Source: Ananas comosus | Taxonomy: Eukaryota > Streptophyta > Magnoliopsida > Poales > Bromeliaceae | Reading direction: 5' to 3' | Assembly: GCF_001540865.1 (NCBI RefSeq) | Contig: NC_033625.1 | Span: forward strand, 8,481,804-8,545,803 | DNA length: 64,000 bases | Part shown: positions 1 through 11,643 of the stretch, piece after piece | Position numbering within the stretch: position 1 is the first letter of the stretch | How the letters are laid out: each line of letters begins with the position of its first letter | Program-made: the position numbers and the translations under genes | The notes under the pieces: model-generated | Database searches by the model: none | What the model was told of the DNA's origin: nothing | What the model saw: only the letters and a program-made list of their open reading frames with translations

Positions 1-415
1 CTGCTTATAAAATAGAAATTTAAAGGCTAGAAAGAATATATATAAGAAATAAATTTATAAGATCTTACCTGTTATACTTTGATCTAATAATTAAAATTTT
101 ACATATAAATGAATCATTTTATAATTGAATTGGGCTTTATATTTATATTGGGCAGAAAATCAAATAATAAAAATTTATATTATATACATATATAATTATT
201 AATTTATATATAAAAATATAAAATATATGTATTCGAGTTGTTATCGAGCCGAACACGAGCGAACTGACCCCAGCTCATGTTTGGCTTGTTTATTAAACGA
301 GCAGAAAATTTCAGCTCGCGCTCGGCTCGTTTACTAAATGAGCGATTTGATCCCGAGCTCATTTCGAGTCGAACACGAGCTGGCTCGCGAATGGCAAGCT
401 GAATTGCCACCCCTA
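1..415 (-). mobile_element. hAT-type transposon, one end only
   Basis: The right edge reads TTGCCACCCCTA, the reverse complement of the typical hAT terminus (C/T)AGGGGTGGCAA. The 180 bp inside it hold many AGCTCG/GCTCG subterminal motifs in both directions, as expected for transposase-binding repeats. The leftmost 200 bp are AT-rich and show no coding sequence. The element sits directly against gypsy pol coding sequence, so it inserted into an older retrotransposon. Its other end lies outside the window. A second end with the same motifs begins at 61681. No transposase is visible. Confidence 0.55.
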
Positions 416-426
416 GTTAGCTAGTA

Positions 427-693
427 TCTACGATGTTTTTCATGTCTCGGCTTTGAGAAAATATATTTTTGATCCCTTGCACATAATTGATTTCACTCTA
501 CTGGAGCTGAGTGAGACTTTGAGATACGAGGAGAGACCAGTATGAATTTTTGCTTGGGAGGTGAAAGAATTGTGCAACCGAGTCATTCCCTATGTAAAAG
601 TTGTGTGGAGTAATCACGAGGAACGTGAAGCGACTTGGGAGCCGGAGGCTATGATGTTGGAGACCTATGCCTACTTGTTTGAGAGTTCTTCTT
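427..693 (+). pseudogene. Ty3/gypsy pol C-terminus (integrase tail with chromodomain-like region), broken
   Basis: Translation gives the usual end of a chromovirus (Tekay/Del-like) polyprotein. First comes DVFHVSALRKYIFDP, the integrase C-terminal signature just before the chromodomain. Then comes IIDFTLLELSETLRYEERPV, and then a chromodomain-like segment with VIPYVKVVWSNH and EREATWEPE. An in-frame TGA at about 541-543 separates the two halves, so the copy is dead. Everything upstream (gag, protease, RT, RNase H, integrase core) is cut off by the hAT element on the left. In live elements this domain steers integration into chromatin. Confidence 0.8.
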
Positions 694-1420
694 TGAGGTA
701 TGGTTTAAGTTTCAAGAACAAAACTTTTTGTAGAAGTGGAGGATGCAGTGTTTTGAAAAAAAAAATATATTAGAATATTATTTCTTGTAATGATTACAGT
801 CTGTGGATTAAGCGACACGTTCGAAAAGTGTTAGGATGAGTCGAAATTGATGTGGACGCGAAATTGGTAAAACAAATAATTCCGAAGTACTATTGATTTT
901 AGCTGGAATATTATAAAGAGTTATGTTGAGGTTTAGGCTCAACTTACACCTCCAACTACTTCTAATTGCGAGTTTAGAGTATAGTGCTAGCTGAGATCAT
1001 CTCTCTTCCACTCTCATTTCCTTTTTCCTCACATTTTCCTCCTCTCATTGCCTTTCTTCCTCTTCTACTCACCATTGGAGCATTCCCAGAATAGCAGCAG
1101 CTTGGCAGCTTGAGGAGTTCGACTTTTCTTTGGATTTTGGTGATGTTTCGAAGTTTAAGATTGTAGGAGAGGTGTATGCACAGCTAGTTAAAGTTCAGAG
1201 TTTGTGGAAAGCTTCACTTCATCAAATCTCCAAGTATTTTTGGATTTTTTTCTTTTTAAGTTTTAGTAAAAGTTCCCAGTTTTTGAGCAAGTTGAGATTT
1301 TAATGTATTTTCTTTGGATTTTTCTCTTGGAGTTGAGCTTTCATTTGGTTGGGGAGAATCTTAACCCAAGTTCCGGTATAACCCGGCGTGTGATAGATTA
1401 AGTTGGTATCAGATAAAATT
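694..1420 (+). mobile_element. Ty3/gypsy 3' region and LTR, followed by a primer-binding-like motif
   Basis: Non-coding sequence follows the pol end. It has a TATA-like ATTATAAAGAG near 910 and pyrimidine-rich leader sequence at 1000-1070, as in an LTR. Near 1403 comes TTGGTATCAGA, matching the initiator-Met tRNA primer-binding site that normally follows a 5' LTR. The LTR edges could not be fixed. A related segment in reverse orientation lies near 3885-3945: the AGCTGGAATATT stretch at 902-965 matches its reverse complement. Confidence 0.5.
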
Positions 1421-1481
1421 ACTTGCAATTTTTTTCTTTCTCCAAATTATAGGATAAGTTTTTTTTCCCTAATAAAAGGGT

Positions 1482-2032
1482 ATGTTTGGTTTATGAGTGG
1501 AATGAGAATAGAAAATTGAATTGAATTGCATTGAAATGGGAAATAGAATGACGAATCATCGAAAAATTTTGTTTCATTATTGGAATGGAAATCAAAATGA
1601 ACAATAGGGACATCTAGTACTTTGAGAGAGGTTTTGGTTAAGGGAGAGGAGAATGATGAGGGGAGAGGATGGGAAGGTTTCTGTGAGAGTAGATTTTAAG
1701 TGGTTTACTCTGGAGAGATATTTCCAGGATTCAAAGCCGGATTGGGCCATTTCTGTTCCAGAGTGGAATGGGAATCGAAATCCTATTCCTATAAAACAAA
1801 CAACAACTGTCGGAATCAACGAGTCTAAAATAGGGGAAGCAAACAAGCCCTAAAATTATTGTTTCTTTTTTATTATCAAATCCAAAGTTCATTGTCTTCT
1901 TCTTTTGACAAGAAAGTACCAATGCTATATGTGATGTTGACCTCAAAGAAAAAGATTCAATTTTCGGACAATAGAGAAAGAAATTGATTTACTTTTGAGA
2001 ATAAAAATAGTAGAGAAGAGAGAAAGAATAGT

Positions 2033-2081
<49 letters not shown>

Positions 2082-2370
2082 GGCGGGGAGAAGTTGCTTA
2101 CGAGAGGGTTAAGAGGGGTGGCCGGGGCGAGCGCAGAGGTTTTTTCGCCACGAAGTTTTTTATTATTATTTTTTTAATTTTTTATCGTATGATATTGGAG
2201 TCAAGCTTTAATCCGGGATCCGAGGCTGGATTGGTTTTTATCCGGATTAGTGGATTCACATTCTGGAGCGGAAATGGAATCGCAATGGGATTACACTATA
2301 CCAAACGTCTAGAATCGGAATGGATATTCCGATTCTAGGGTTAATAAAGAGTGAACCAAACATGACCACA
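1482..2370. mobile_element. Nested miniature inverted-repeat elements (PIF/Harbinger-like)
   Basis: The segment starts with GGGTATGTTTGGTTTATGAG and ends with GTGAACCAAACATGACC, which are inverted counterparts sharing TGTTTGGTT. An inner boundary near 1830-1852 (AGCAAACAAGCCC) is another inverted copy of the same end type, so two related MITEs appear nested or adjacent. The body is rich in GGAATGGGAATCG-like repeats in both orientations. No coding capacity is visible, and no target duplication could be fixed. Confidence 0.45.
2037..2078. repeat. (GA)n microsatellite
   Basis: An uninterrupted GA dinucleotide run of about 40 bp lies inside the MITE-rich stretch. It is probably length-polymorphic. 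Confidence 0.9.
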
Positions 2371-4369
2371 ATGTAAACTCATCGCCCCATGCCAAAGTCA
2401 GCAGAGCGGTGAACCTAAAAACGAATCTAATAATAATAATAATAATACAATCAAGCAACTATTGAAACCAAACTATAAGAGAAAACCTCATAAGAACTGA
2501 ACAACTCTACGCTAAAAAGTGCAGATTTCACTACTGTTTCCATCTAATTTCAGCATAAAAAATCATTACATGCAGGTTAACATGTTCTATATTCAGATTT
2601 CAGCATTTCAAACGATATTCTAGTGATTCTAAGCTAGAATAAATAACTTTGAACAAACAATAGCATTCATGCTGAAAGTTTAGTAAACATAATGGAAATT
2701 CCATCAATTTTGGAAAATTAAACCCGCCTTGTGTGCTAATCCAACCACAGCAAGGATTCAATCACCAATATACCTCTCCTCAGCTTCAAATTCGGCAAGA
2801 AATTCAAAGGAAAAGACCTCACAAGGCAGCAGGGAAGGAGCTAATTTAGTTCAATGGTCAAACTTCATCAATGCTGAAATTCACTTATCAATGCTGAAAT
2901 TCATTACAATTCCAAGCCTCCTAGTTGCAATTCAAGTGGAAAGGAACAAGGGAAAGGTCTCTCCAACCAGGGATATGCTGAAATCAAGATTGGAGTCAAG
3001 AAAAATTTAACGAAATGCAACTTCAACTTCGGAACTGAATTAACTTAACAATTGGATCACTGTACCTTAAAGTTCAGTTGGGTGCAACCTCAAAACAGCT
3101 GGAATTGAAGCAAGGACCAGAAAGAATCCCCCAATTAATTCACTAGAAGAAATCGAAGTCGAAAAATCAAAGAAATCCATCAATTTCCACAAGACATCAA
3201 ATTTCAGCATACTAACTTCAGCAATTAACTACTAATATACCTGAAATTTAGATGAAGAAAGAAATCCACTAGATCCTCTCCCTCCCTAGAACATCACCAA
3301 GAACCCAATTTTGCTGCCAACAATTTAGATTCAAGAATTGGATCAAAAGAACCCTAGAAAATCCAACAATGCTGGAATTTCAGCTCAAACTTCATGTTCA
3401 CTCAAGTCTCATTCATACATACCTCTCTAACTTCAGCTAGGAAAGGAGTCCAAACTGAGCTCCCCTACTCCCTTATTCTCCCCAAGAATCACAATTTCGA
3501 AGTTGAGGTCACCAATCACTCAAATTCAACCCACATTGAGGTTGCCACTGCTGGCAGCACATGCTGCAGTTGCTGGCAGCACCTCCTGCTGCTACTTCTC
3601 CTGCTGCAGCTACCAATGGTGTAGGAGAAGAAGCAAAAGAATAAGAAGATGGCTGAAACTCCCCTGCAGCTGCTGCAATTTCCCTGCTGCTGCTGCTGCT
3701 GTAGCTTCCTTGCTGCTGCAGTAGCTGGCAGCAATGCTGCTGCTAGCAGCAATGCGCATGAAGTTCAGCTGGGAGAGAGGGAGGACCGGAGGAGGAAAAG
3801 AAGAAGAAGACTTAGAAGAAGAGAGGAGAAGAAGATAGGTATAATTCAGTTGATTCGCTAACCTACAAAATCCCCAATTAAGGGTGGTTGGAGGGAGGTG
3901 AGTCGCACACTAGGTACAACACAACATAAAATATTCCAGCTGAATTTTACTCGCATTTCGGGTTCGTTTGTAGCGTCAATTTTATGTCCAAACGATTGCA
4001 ACCCATCCCAATATTCTACAAAAGTGTTGACCTGTTACTGATACTGTAGTTGTTCCGATAGTTAAATTTTTTAGAAGACTACATCCTCCTCCTTACAAAA
4101 AGTTTCATTCTTGAAACTTAACTTGTACCTCACATCAAATCCTCAAATAAAAGCTCACAAATGCTATAGTACACACATGAAAAAAGATAAGCAACTGCTC
4201 TACTACTTATGGGACAACCATCAAGTGCCAAATGGCGAGCAGCCTTGCATTAATGCTACTTTTGAAATGAGATCCTCCAGAAGAAGGATCTCACATTGCT
4301 TCTCAATCATGCAAAGGTCTTCAATCATTAGAGGGTGTTCCAGACTCTGAATTGAAGTCTTAAGGCCCA
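2371..4369. other. Non-coding stretch; probable reversed LTR remnant with GCA/CTG triplet repeats
   Basis: No gene is seen. The reverse complement of 3945-2400 looks like an LTR plus leader: AGCTGGAATATT near its start (also at 902 on the + strand), a pyrimidine-rich tract, and then many CAGCTGAAATTC-like motifs. At 3545-3770 the DNA is a dense CTG/GCA triplet mixture that yields Cys-, Leu- or Ala-rich open frames in several phases. These frames are composition artefacts. 3946-4369 shows nothing recognisable. Confidence 0.5.
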
Positions 4370-4374
4370 AATCC
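4370..4374. repeat. Target-site duplication (left) of the 8.7-kb copia element
   Basis: AATCC lies immediately before the left LTR and is repeated exactly at 13047-13051 after the right LTR. Five base pairs is the usual Ty1/copia target duplication. Confidence 0.9.
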
Positions 4375-4601
4375 TGTTGGATATAGTTATATAATCCAAA
4401 TAATATGTTCACATACAAGCCCAATAGGTGAAAGCGTATTAGGGCCCATATCAACTGGAGCCCAATAGCTTACTTATTAATCCTAGGGTTCTCCTAAGCT
4501 GGAGGTAACACTGTTGAGCATTCCAAACTTGATGTCTCTTGGTGTAATACTTCAAGCACCCTGAAACGCCATCTATTCTCAAAAACCCATAACCTCCAAC
4601 A
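4375..4601 (+). repeat. 5' LTR of Ty1/copia element
   Basis: A 227-bp LTR bounded by TGTTGG...CCAACA. By eye it differs from the right LTR (12818-13046) by a 2-bp indel and six substitutions, all transitions. It contains the motif CATTCCAAACTTGATG at 4519, which recurs in the 3' internal region. No convincing initiator-Met tRNA primer-binding site follows; the sequence after the LTR is ATCTTGAAGTATTATG. Confidence 0.92.
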
Positions 4602-4932
4602 ATCTTGAAGTATTATGATCGCATGTCGGATCTGAGCGAGTAAGGTGTCTATTTGAAGATCTCGTCAAGATGTGAACTCACAGGTATAATTTACTTTCGA
4701 TTTCGACAGTCGGATTGGCCGGGATCTGAGTTTGAAAGTCAGGCGGCTGAAATCTTTGATTCAAAAACCCAAAAATTATAGCCAATTTCGGAGGGTGAAA
4801 CCACTTGGGTTCTGTTCTACTCGTCGATACGAACGTTTTGAGTGGTCACTCGTCTCGAACGGAGGTCGGACGACGGAGTTACGGCGATTGAAAGTTTTCA
4901 GCAGTTTCCGGCAACGAGGGCAGTTCATCTTA

Positions 4933-5501
4933 GGGCCCGTTTGCTTTGATGTAAGTGGAGTGATGGAACTCAAGTTCCAGCACTTCCGTTATTTGTTTTG
5001 GTGTAAGTGAAAAATATAATGTAACTCAAGTTACGTTAGAGCTCCACTTCACCTACTCTCGACTTCCTCCTCTAAAGTGCCGAACTCGACTTCCACCACA
5101 CTCAACCTCCTCTAAAAAATTAATTAAACAGTAAAACCTAAACTCTACTTCCTTTATAATGGATTAGAATTACCTTATTTATAATAAATTAGGATTACCT
5201 TTAAATAATAATAAAAAATTTAATTATATAATAGGTTAAATTTTATAGTGGTAAATTTACTACTATATTTAGGAGATAATAGGATCCACTTACATCAAAA
5301 CAAACAACGGAACTCAAAAAACTAATTTTACCAGCACCAAATTACATCAAAACAAACAGAAGAAGTAATTGAATTTAACTTTCAGACTGTACGAGTTACG
5401 TCAAAACAAACAACAAAAAAATAATCACACTTCAGGGAAACTCAAACACCACTACACTTGACTTATGTTGGATCTACAGATTCGTCAATTCAAACGCCCC
5501 C
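4933..5501. mobile_element. PIF/Harbinger (Tourist-like) MITE with TTA target duplication
   Basis: The ends are GGGCCCGTTTG and CAAACGCCCCC, near-perfect inverted repeats with the GGGCC-GTTTG signature of Tourist-like elements. TTA flanks both sides (4930-4932 and 5502-5504), the three-base duplication typical of Harbinger transposition. Subterminal AACTCAAGTT/ACATCAAAACAAAC motifs repeat in both halves. It is AT-rich and non-coding, and it lies in the leader of the copia element. Confidence 0.85.
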
Positions 5502-5655
5502 TTAAGGTTTTTGGGCACTACGGATCCATTTTTGGGTCTGTTTTTGGCAAATTCCACCTCTACTGAGCAGTTTGATTCAGGTCAGGGGCTTTATTCGACT
5601 TTGTGAGCTCTGAGGACTACAAGATGCACTCTTTCTAACACTTTGCTCTGATTAA

Positions 5656-6020
5656 ATGGCAAAGCGTAGTTCTTATGATATTATAAAGCTGCAATCATTT
5701 GATGTCATTGAATTTCATGGTTGGAAATTACATGTTCAATTTGGCATGAAAGAACGTGAAATATTCTACACTATTTTGAGTGATTTTGCATCTACCATTG
5801 AAGATGTGGATGAGTATCAATGGAACAAGGATGAAGATTTTTGTAGAGATTACTTGTTGAACTCTCTAAATCCTCGTCTAGCTATGACTTACAGTGAGTA
5901 TAAGACAGCGAAAGAGATATAGGATCACTTGAACGTTCAGTTCCAAAAACAAGAGGGGAAGAAGGGAAAGTGCCATAACTGTGGAAAGTGGGGTCACTGA
6001 GCAGCAGAGTGTAAACTACC
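5656..6020 (+). pseudogene. copia gag remnant with broken zinc knuckle
   Basis: The frame starts with MAKRSSYDIIKLQSFD and runs 88 codons to a TAG at 5920-5922. The same frame then continues through QFQKQEGKKGK into a CCHC knuckle (CHNCGKWGH, stop, AAEC), where a TGA sits inside the metal-binding motif. Intact copia Gag is about 250-300 residues before the knuckle, so the middle has been deleted. The protein would have formed the virus-like particle and packaged RNA. Confidence 0.75.
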
Positions 6021-6060
6021 AAAGAAGCCAAAGAATAACAGACCACAAAGTGAGGCTAAT

Positions 6061-7778
6061 ATGCTAATTAGTGAATCTGAGCCTCAAGCCTTCATTGGAA
6101 CGATGAAAATTGGAAAGGCTAGTATTTCTTCTGAGTGGTGGTTGGATAGTGGCACTACTTATCATGCTGCAAATAACAAGAACCTACTCACAGAGGTCAC
6201 AGAAGTGAAAGACACCGTGGAAAATTGCAATGGTGGTGAGGCAGAAGTGACTCATGCTGGAACTGCAAACTTTGTGCTTTTTTCAGGTAAATTACTAACT
6301 CTGAAACATGTTAGAGTAGTATCTTTATTTAAAAGGAATTTGATATCTATGAGCTTACTTGATAAAGCTGGTATGTCCTTTTTAACTATGAATGGTAGAG
6401 TAACCTTATCTGTTCACTCATGTTATTTCGGTTGTGCATTCATGGTTAATGGTATGTATAGGTTGAGTTTAGATACTGATAGCATAAACCATGTGAGTTC
6501 TATTCTGATTGATCCAAAGTTGTTGCACAATAGACTTGGACATGTGAACTACAGGAAAATGCAACATCTAGCTAAAACTCACAACATTCCATTATATACT
6601 TCTATTCGATTTGACAAATGTGAAGTGTGTGCACAAGCTAAGATCACTAGAAAACCTTTTAATTCGGTTTCTAAAAGCACACAACTTCTTGAGCTAATAC
6701 ATTCTGACCTTTGTGATTTTAGAAATTACGTCACTAGAGGTGGTCGGAAGTATCTGATAACATTCATGGACGATTTTTCTAGATATTGTCATGTCTATTT
6801 GTTGAAATCGAAAGATGAGGCTTTTGAAAAGTTTAAGATTTTCAAGTCTAGAATAGAAAATCAACTCAACTTGAAAATTAAGAGGTTTAGGAGTGATAGA
6901 GGAGGAGAATATACAATGACAGGGTTCAAGGTTTTGTGCTTCAGAGGGCATAATACTTGAAACGACTGCTCCTTACCCCAATCAAATGGTGTTGCCGAGC
7001 ATAAGAATAGAACGTTAACTGAAATGTTAAATTCTCTGTTACTTACAGTTGGCATGCCTTCCTCCTATTGTGGAGAAGCAGTTCTAACTGCTAATCACAT
7101 CCTGAACAGATTGCCACACTCTAAGTTGTCTATGACATCTTATAAGATATGGCATAAGCGTCCTTGTAGATATAATATTCTTAAGACCTGGGGTTGTGTT
7201 GCTTATGTAAGAATACAAGATCCAAAGAGACTTAAGGTGGGACCTAGAACCATTACCTGTGTATATCTAGGTAGTGCAGAAGATAGTGCTGCAGATAGGT
7301 TTTTAGATCTATCTACTAACACAGTGATAGAATCTAGAGATGCAGAATTCTTCGAGAATAAGTTTCTCAGAGATCATGGCTTGAATATTTCTAGATCTAC
7401 AGATATGATTTCGGAATCTCTTGTAGAATCTGAAGCAGGCCCTTCTAACACTAATCCGACACAACTGGCTGTTGAATCATCTCCAATTAGAGTATCTACA
7501 AGAGAGAGAGTTCCCAAAAGTTTTGGTGAGAACTTTGTTACTTACCATTTAGAGGATGATTCATTTTCTTATCAAGAAGCAATGAGATCTAGGGAATCCC
7601 TACTGTGGACAGAAGCCATAGATGATGAAATGAGCTCTCTGTTGCAGAACCATATTTGGCAGCTAGTCAATTTGCCAAAGGGGGCTAAGGCTATAGGCTG
7701 TAAGTGGGTATTGAAAAAGAAACTGAATAGTGATGGATCAATAGCTAGATACAAAGCACGTTTAGTAGCTAAAGGCTA
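6061..7778 (+). pseudogene. copia pol, 5' part: protease, integrase, start of RT; frameshifted
   Basis: The protease motif WWLDSGTTYHA (about 6136) keeps its catalytic Asp. The GAG-pre-integrase zinc finger follows (LLHNRLGHVNYRKM, then CEVCAQAK), and then the integrase core with HSDLCDF, MDDFSRYC and RSDRGGEY. A frameshift near 6930-6960 ends the first frame. Coding resumes through NGVAEHKNRTL and MLNSLLLTVGMPSSY, then the C-terminal integrase, the linker, and the RT start (EAIDDEMSSL, CKWVLKKKLN, YKARLVAKGY). The frame is cut at 7778 by the nested LTR. Protease, integrase and RT would normally process and insert the element. Confidence 0.88.
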
Positions 7779-7928
7779 TGTAACACACTGGACCTGTGCA
7801 AATTGCGAGTTCGAATGCTTGATATGGATTCCGAGCTTTTCTACACTTGGTGGAAGGTCGTAGACTGTATTCCGACCTAAAAGTTCGATTTCTGAAATTT
7901 GGTTAAGTCCTGAGAGTTTTTACTCACG

Positions 7929-8090
7929 GGGATCGGTCCCTGGTGGGAGAGACCGGTTCCTCCCGGAACAGTGTTGCGGCGGGACTTGAGGCAACCGGTC
8001 CCTGGCAGGGAAAGACTGGTTCGTGAGAGCGTGTTTTGTGGGAGGGCCCTGAAGGACCGGTCCCAACTGGGAGAGACCGGTCCCTCTAGG
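7929..8090. repeat. Array of ACCGGT palindromes (about 61-bp unit, 3 copies)
   Basis: Paired sites such as GGTCCC...GAGACCGGTTCC recur about every 61 bp, each pair with centres about 20-24 bp apart. Similar arrays lie at 25360-25675 and 27917-28072. The array sits about 150 bp into the LTR, in the presumed U3 region. Confidence 0.8.
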
Positions 8091-9931
8091 CGAAAATTGC
8101 CCAGTTCGGGCTGATGCACAGATTGGATTGTTGAGGGACCTAAATGGATTTTGTTACATGAGAGGGCTTTTAGAGCCATTTCCCCTCTCTTTTCCTCACT
8201 TCTTACTCTCTCACTCTCTCACACCTCTAGAAAGAGAAGAAGAAGAAGAGAAAGAAGAAGGAGGAGAGGAAGAGCTTGCTTGAGGGAGCTTGGAGCATCA
8301 ACCCTTTATCTCTTTCTTCACCATTGGAGGCTTGGAGCTTGGACTTGGAGCTTTGTGGAGGATCAAACTCCCATCCTTGAGGGTTTTGAGCTTGGTTTGG
8401 AGCATCCTAGAGGTATGTGGCTAGTTTCTCTCCTCTAGATCCTAGTTTTGGAGCTTTTTACTAGATGAAACCCTAGATTTGGATTTTAGGGTTTATTTTG
8501 GGGATTTCCGATTTGAGGGCTTTGAGACCTAATTGATGGGTTTAGAACCTTGGTTTAGGTTGGATTGGAAAGGCTCTAACTCCCATTTGGAGATCGAGAG
8601 AGCTTCCTTCACACTTGGTTAGTTTTTCTCCACCTTAGCTTGAGATGGTTAATGATCAATCTTATGGTTGTTCGTAAGGTTCGTTTAACTCTTGTTCCTA
8701 CATCTTTAGGGTGCTAGGAGACTAGTGGACACCTTCGTCGGAGCAAACGAAGGAGCGCAAGAGTTGTGGTGGGTTTGACTTCATGAAATCGGGGCGAAAT
8801 GGCCTCTATGTATTCTATACTTGTCGTAACGTCAATTTGAATGCAAATCCATGTTAGATAGGATTTATGTGAATTTTAGAACACTTAAAATTCATGTGCT
8901 ATGTGTAAGATAAATTTCACTCTATATAGTAGAGCATACTGGGTAATTTTCATGCATGTGAGAAGTGTTCGAGATAGCAATGGGAATCATGTCCCTTATG
9001 TTAAGTTAACTCATAATTGTGTAATTGTAAACACTACACTATGATTGGACTTAGTGACCAAAAGTGTCATAAAGGGGCACTTGGACTAGCAAACTATGAA
9101 ACTGCTATAATGAGACATAGTGATAGGCCTTTGATATCTATTACTTTCATGTTTTAGACATGATGACTTAGAGATAGGCCATTAAGATATGTGGCATACT
9201 CTATGTTGTTAGACATGAGGACTTGCTACTTGAGGCGGATCTTACGTTACTTGCCATTGTGCTCATTCGCACATGCTTGTGAGGGTCGCTCCCTACAAGC
9301 CGGCATTCCGGAGATGGCCATCGCGATACATATTCGCCGTGCGGGATTGGGCGCCGAAGTGGATTGCTGTGGGAAAGGCTCATTCCTAGAGTGGGGATGT
9401 TGACTACCACGGGGCCATCAGGCTCGGCATTGGCCAGACAGCCTACGGGTGGGTCTCAGGGCCAGACAGCCTTCGGGCGGGTCTCTTCAGATTTGACTTT
9501 GAGCATTCATCATGCCATGTGGACATTGACTAGAATAGTAAACAAGGATATCTTTACTATTTAGCTTATGGACATCATACTAGTGATGATTTGGTACATT
9601 CATGCTAGTGTAGCCTTTTTATTACTTAAGCAAAATCATGCTAAGTAGAAATATCTTGTGGTAGCAGGTTTTCATGTTTATTTACTAGTTGTACTTATCG
9701 CTTTTGTTATACTTATACACTAATCCCTTTTTGTATCTTTTGGGCCTAGTGGCGCATTTCACTAAAGTCGTAATTACCCACTGGGAACTATTATTCAATA
9801 GTTCTCACGACCCCTGTTTCGTGGTTTTATTTCAGAGCCTTTGGCACCAGCGGAGGCACGGGATCGCGGCAAGGGAGTTGCGTAGCTAGATAGCGGAGCT
9901 TGCTGTTGCTCCTAGGTGGTTATTCTCTTCT

Positions 9932-10112
9932 TTTTGGTTTTGTGAGAGAGAGAGTTTTGTTACCATGTATAGAGACCACCCATGTTTTTATGTTTAGCAT
10001 TTGTATTTGGGATTCTTCTTGNTTTTGGTTTTGTGAGAGAGAGAGTTTTGTTACCATGTATAGAGACCACCCATGTTTTTATGTTTAGCATTTGTATTTG
10101 GGATTCTTCTTG
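9932..10112. repeat. Exact 90-bp direct duplication around a single N (assembly join)
   Basis: 9932-10021 and 10023-10112 appear identical and are separated only by N at 10022. This is the pattern expected when two overlapping contig ends were abutted instead of merged. The true sequence probably has one copy. Confidence 0.85.
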
Positions 10113-10322
10113 TACTATTTCATGCTTTTATTTAGTGGACTTTCGACTTTATGTTCATTTCTTTTATTGTAGCCTCTAAATACACTTTGCTCTGATACAG
10201 CTAGATGTTCTCGTTCTTCTTGCCTTATTTATCGTTTTGTTTTAGACGCCTTGTATGTTTTAGACATATGGCGGGTCTGGGCACGCGCCGGGTCGGCTTC
10301 CGCTGGGTCCCGGGGCGTGACA

Positions 10323-11643
10323 GAATAAATAGCAGAGTGGAATAGACTATTTTGATGTCTATTCACCTGTGTGTCATCTATCAACTATGAGATTTCTTCT
10401 TGCTTTGGCATCTATTGAACACTTTGTAGTGCATCAAATGGATGTAAAGACAGCTATCCTAAATGGAGAGTTAAATGAAGAAATCTACATGGAATAACCG
10501 GAAGGGTTTGTCATGAAAGATCTTGAGGACAAAGTTTGTAAATTGAATAAATCTTTGTACGGTCTTAAACAAGCACCTAAGATGTGGCATCTTAAATTTG
10601 ACAAAGTGGTAAAGAGTTATGGCTTTCAATCTAGCTATTCAGATAAATGCCTTTATCATCGTTCTATGTCAAATAAAATAGTCATCATTTGCTTATATGT
10701 TGATGACATGTTAATTCTTGGCTCCAATCATTCTGTAGTGAGTGACGCGAAAGCTACTTTAGCTAAAGAATTTGACGTGAAAGATCTTGGTGTTGCTAAT
10801 ACCATTCTTGGTATGAAAGTTAGATTCGAAAGGCAAGTCATCTCCCTTAGCCAGACTCATTATATTGAGCAGCTACTTTCTACCTGGGGATACAGTGATT
10901 GTAAACCGAGTGAGACACCATGTGATTATAATAAAAGACTGAGTCCTAATGAAAGGACTAGTATGGATCAATTAAAGTACTCGAAACTGATCGGTAGTCT
11001 CATGTATGCTATGAGTTGCACTAGACCCAACATCGCCTTTACAGTTGGCATGCTGAGTCGTTTCACTAGTAATCCTAGTAAAGAGCATTGGGATGCCCTT
11101 AGTAGGCTGATGAGATACCTTAAAGGTACGAAAGATTATGTTCTATGTTATTCTGGTTATTCTCCAACTGTGGATGGATATTCTGATGCCCCATGGTGCT
11201 CAGAAATTGGAAATAGTAAGTCCACAAGTGGATATGTATTCACTTTAGGTAGAGCTGCTATTACTTGGAAATCCAAAAGACAGACTTGTATTGCCTTATC
11301 GTCTATGGAATCAGAACTTTTTGCTTTAGCTTCCGTTTGCGAAGAGACAGAATAGATAAAGAATCTGATTTTGGATATTCCTTTGACTCGGCTATAGATT
11401 AATTCTTTAAGCCTGTTCTGTGATAATCAAGCAGCTGTCCAAGTTGTCAAGAATGCTTTTTTTAATTCAAAGAGAAGACATGTGAGACTGAGACATGCGT
11501 TGTTGAATTATCTGAGAGAACAAGGAGTTATCACCTTGATTGATGTGAGATCAAAGGATAACTTGGCCGATACTCTCATAAAAGGTATGCCTAAAGATCG
11601 ATTATTCAAAATAGTGGGGGAAATGGGGTTAAAGACTATGTAG
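10323..11643 (+). pseudogene. copia pol, 3' part: RT palm and RNase H, with stops
   Basis: Continuation of the RT after the nested LTR: DYFDVYSPV, then VHQMDVKTAILNGEL, SLYGLKQAPKMW and the catalytic LYVDDMLIL (about 10695). RNase H follows with DGYSDAPWCSE, KSTSGYVF and ALSSMESEL. In-frame stops are TAG at 10330-10332, TAA at 10495-10497 and TAG at 11353-11355. After the last stop the frame still reads recognisable RNase H tail (CDNQAAVQVVKN, RHVRLRHALLNYL, DVRSKDNLADTL) to a TAG near 11641. In an intact element this enzyme copies the RNA to cDNA. Confidence 0.88.

Larger units (their letters stand above)
7779..10322 (+). mobile_element. Probable solo LTR (gypsy-like) nested in copia RT
   Basis: The insert begins TGTAACACAC, ends GGGGCGTGACA, and has no retroviral coding sequence. 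It splits copia RT exactly between VAKGY and the downstream DYFDVYSP. The TG...CA ends, the pyrimidine-rich leader at 8180-8290, and the block reading CCCACTGGGAACTATTATTC near 9778 are like a long plant Ty3/gypsy LTR. A related LTR lies in reverse at 26366-28248. The flanking five bases (GGCTA, GAATA) match only at 3 of 5, so the target duplication is not clean. An ACCGGT array is at 7929-8090, and an assembly duplication is at 9932-10112. Confidence 0.65.

Noticed and set aside
3394..3861. Cys/Leu/Ala-rich frames near 3.5-3.8 kb, considered as a small secreted protein
   Set aside because: All phases of a CTG/GCA triplet stretch are open; no signal peptide plus conserved body, and the surrounding DNA looks like a reversed LTR.
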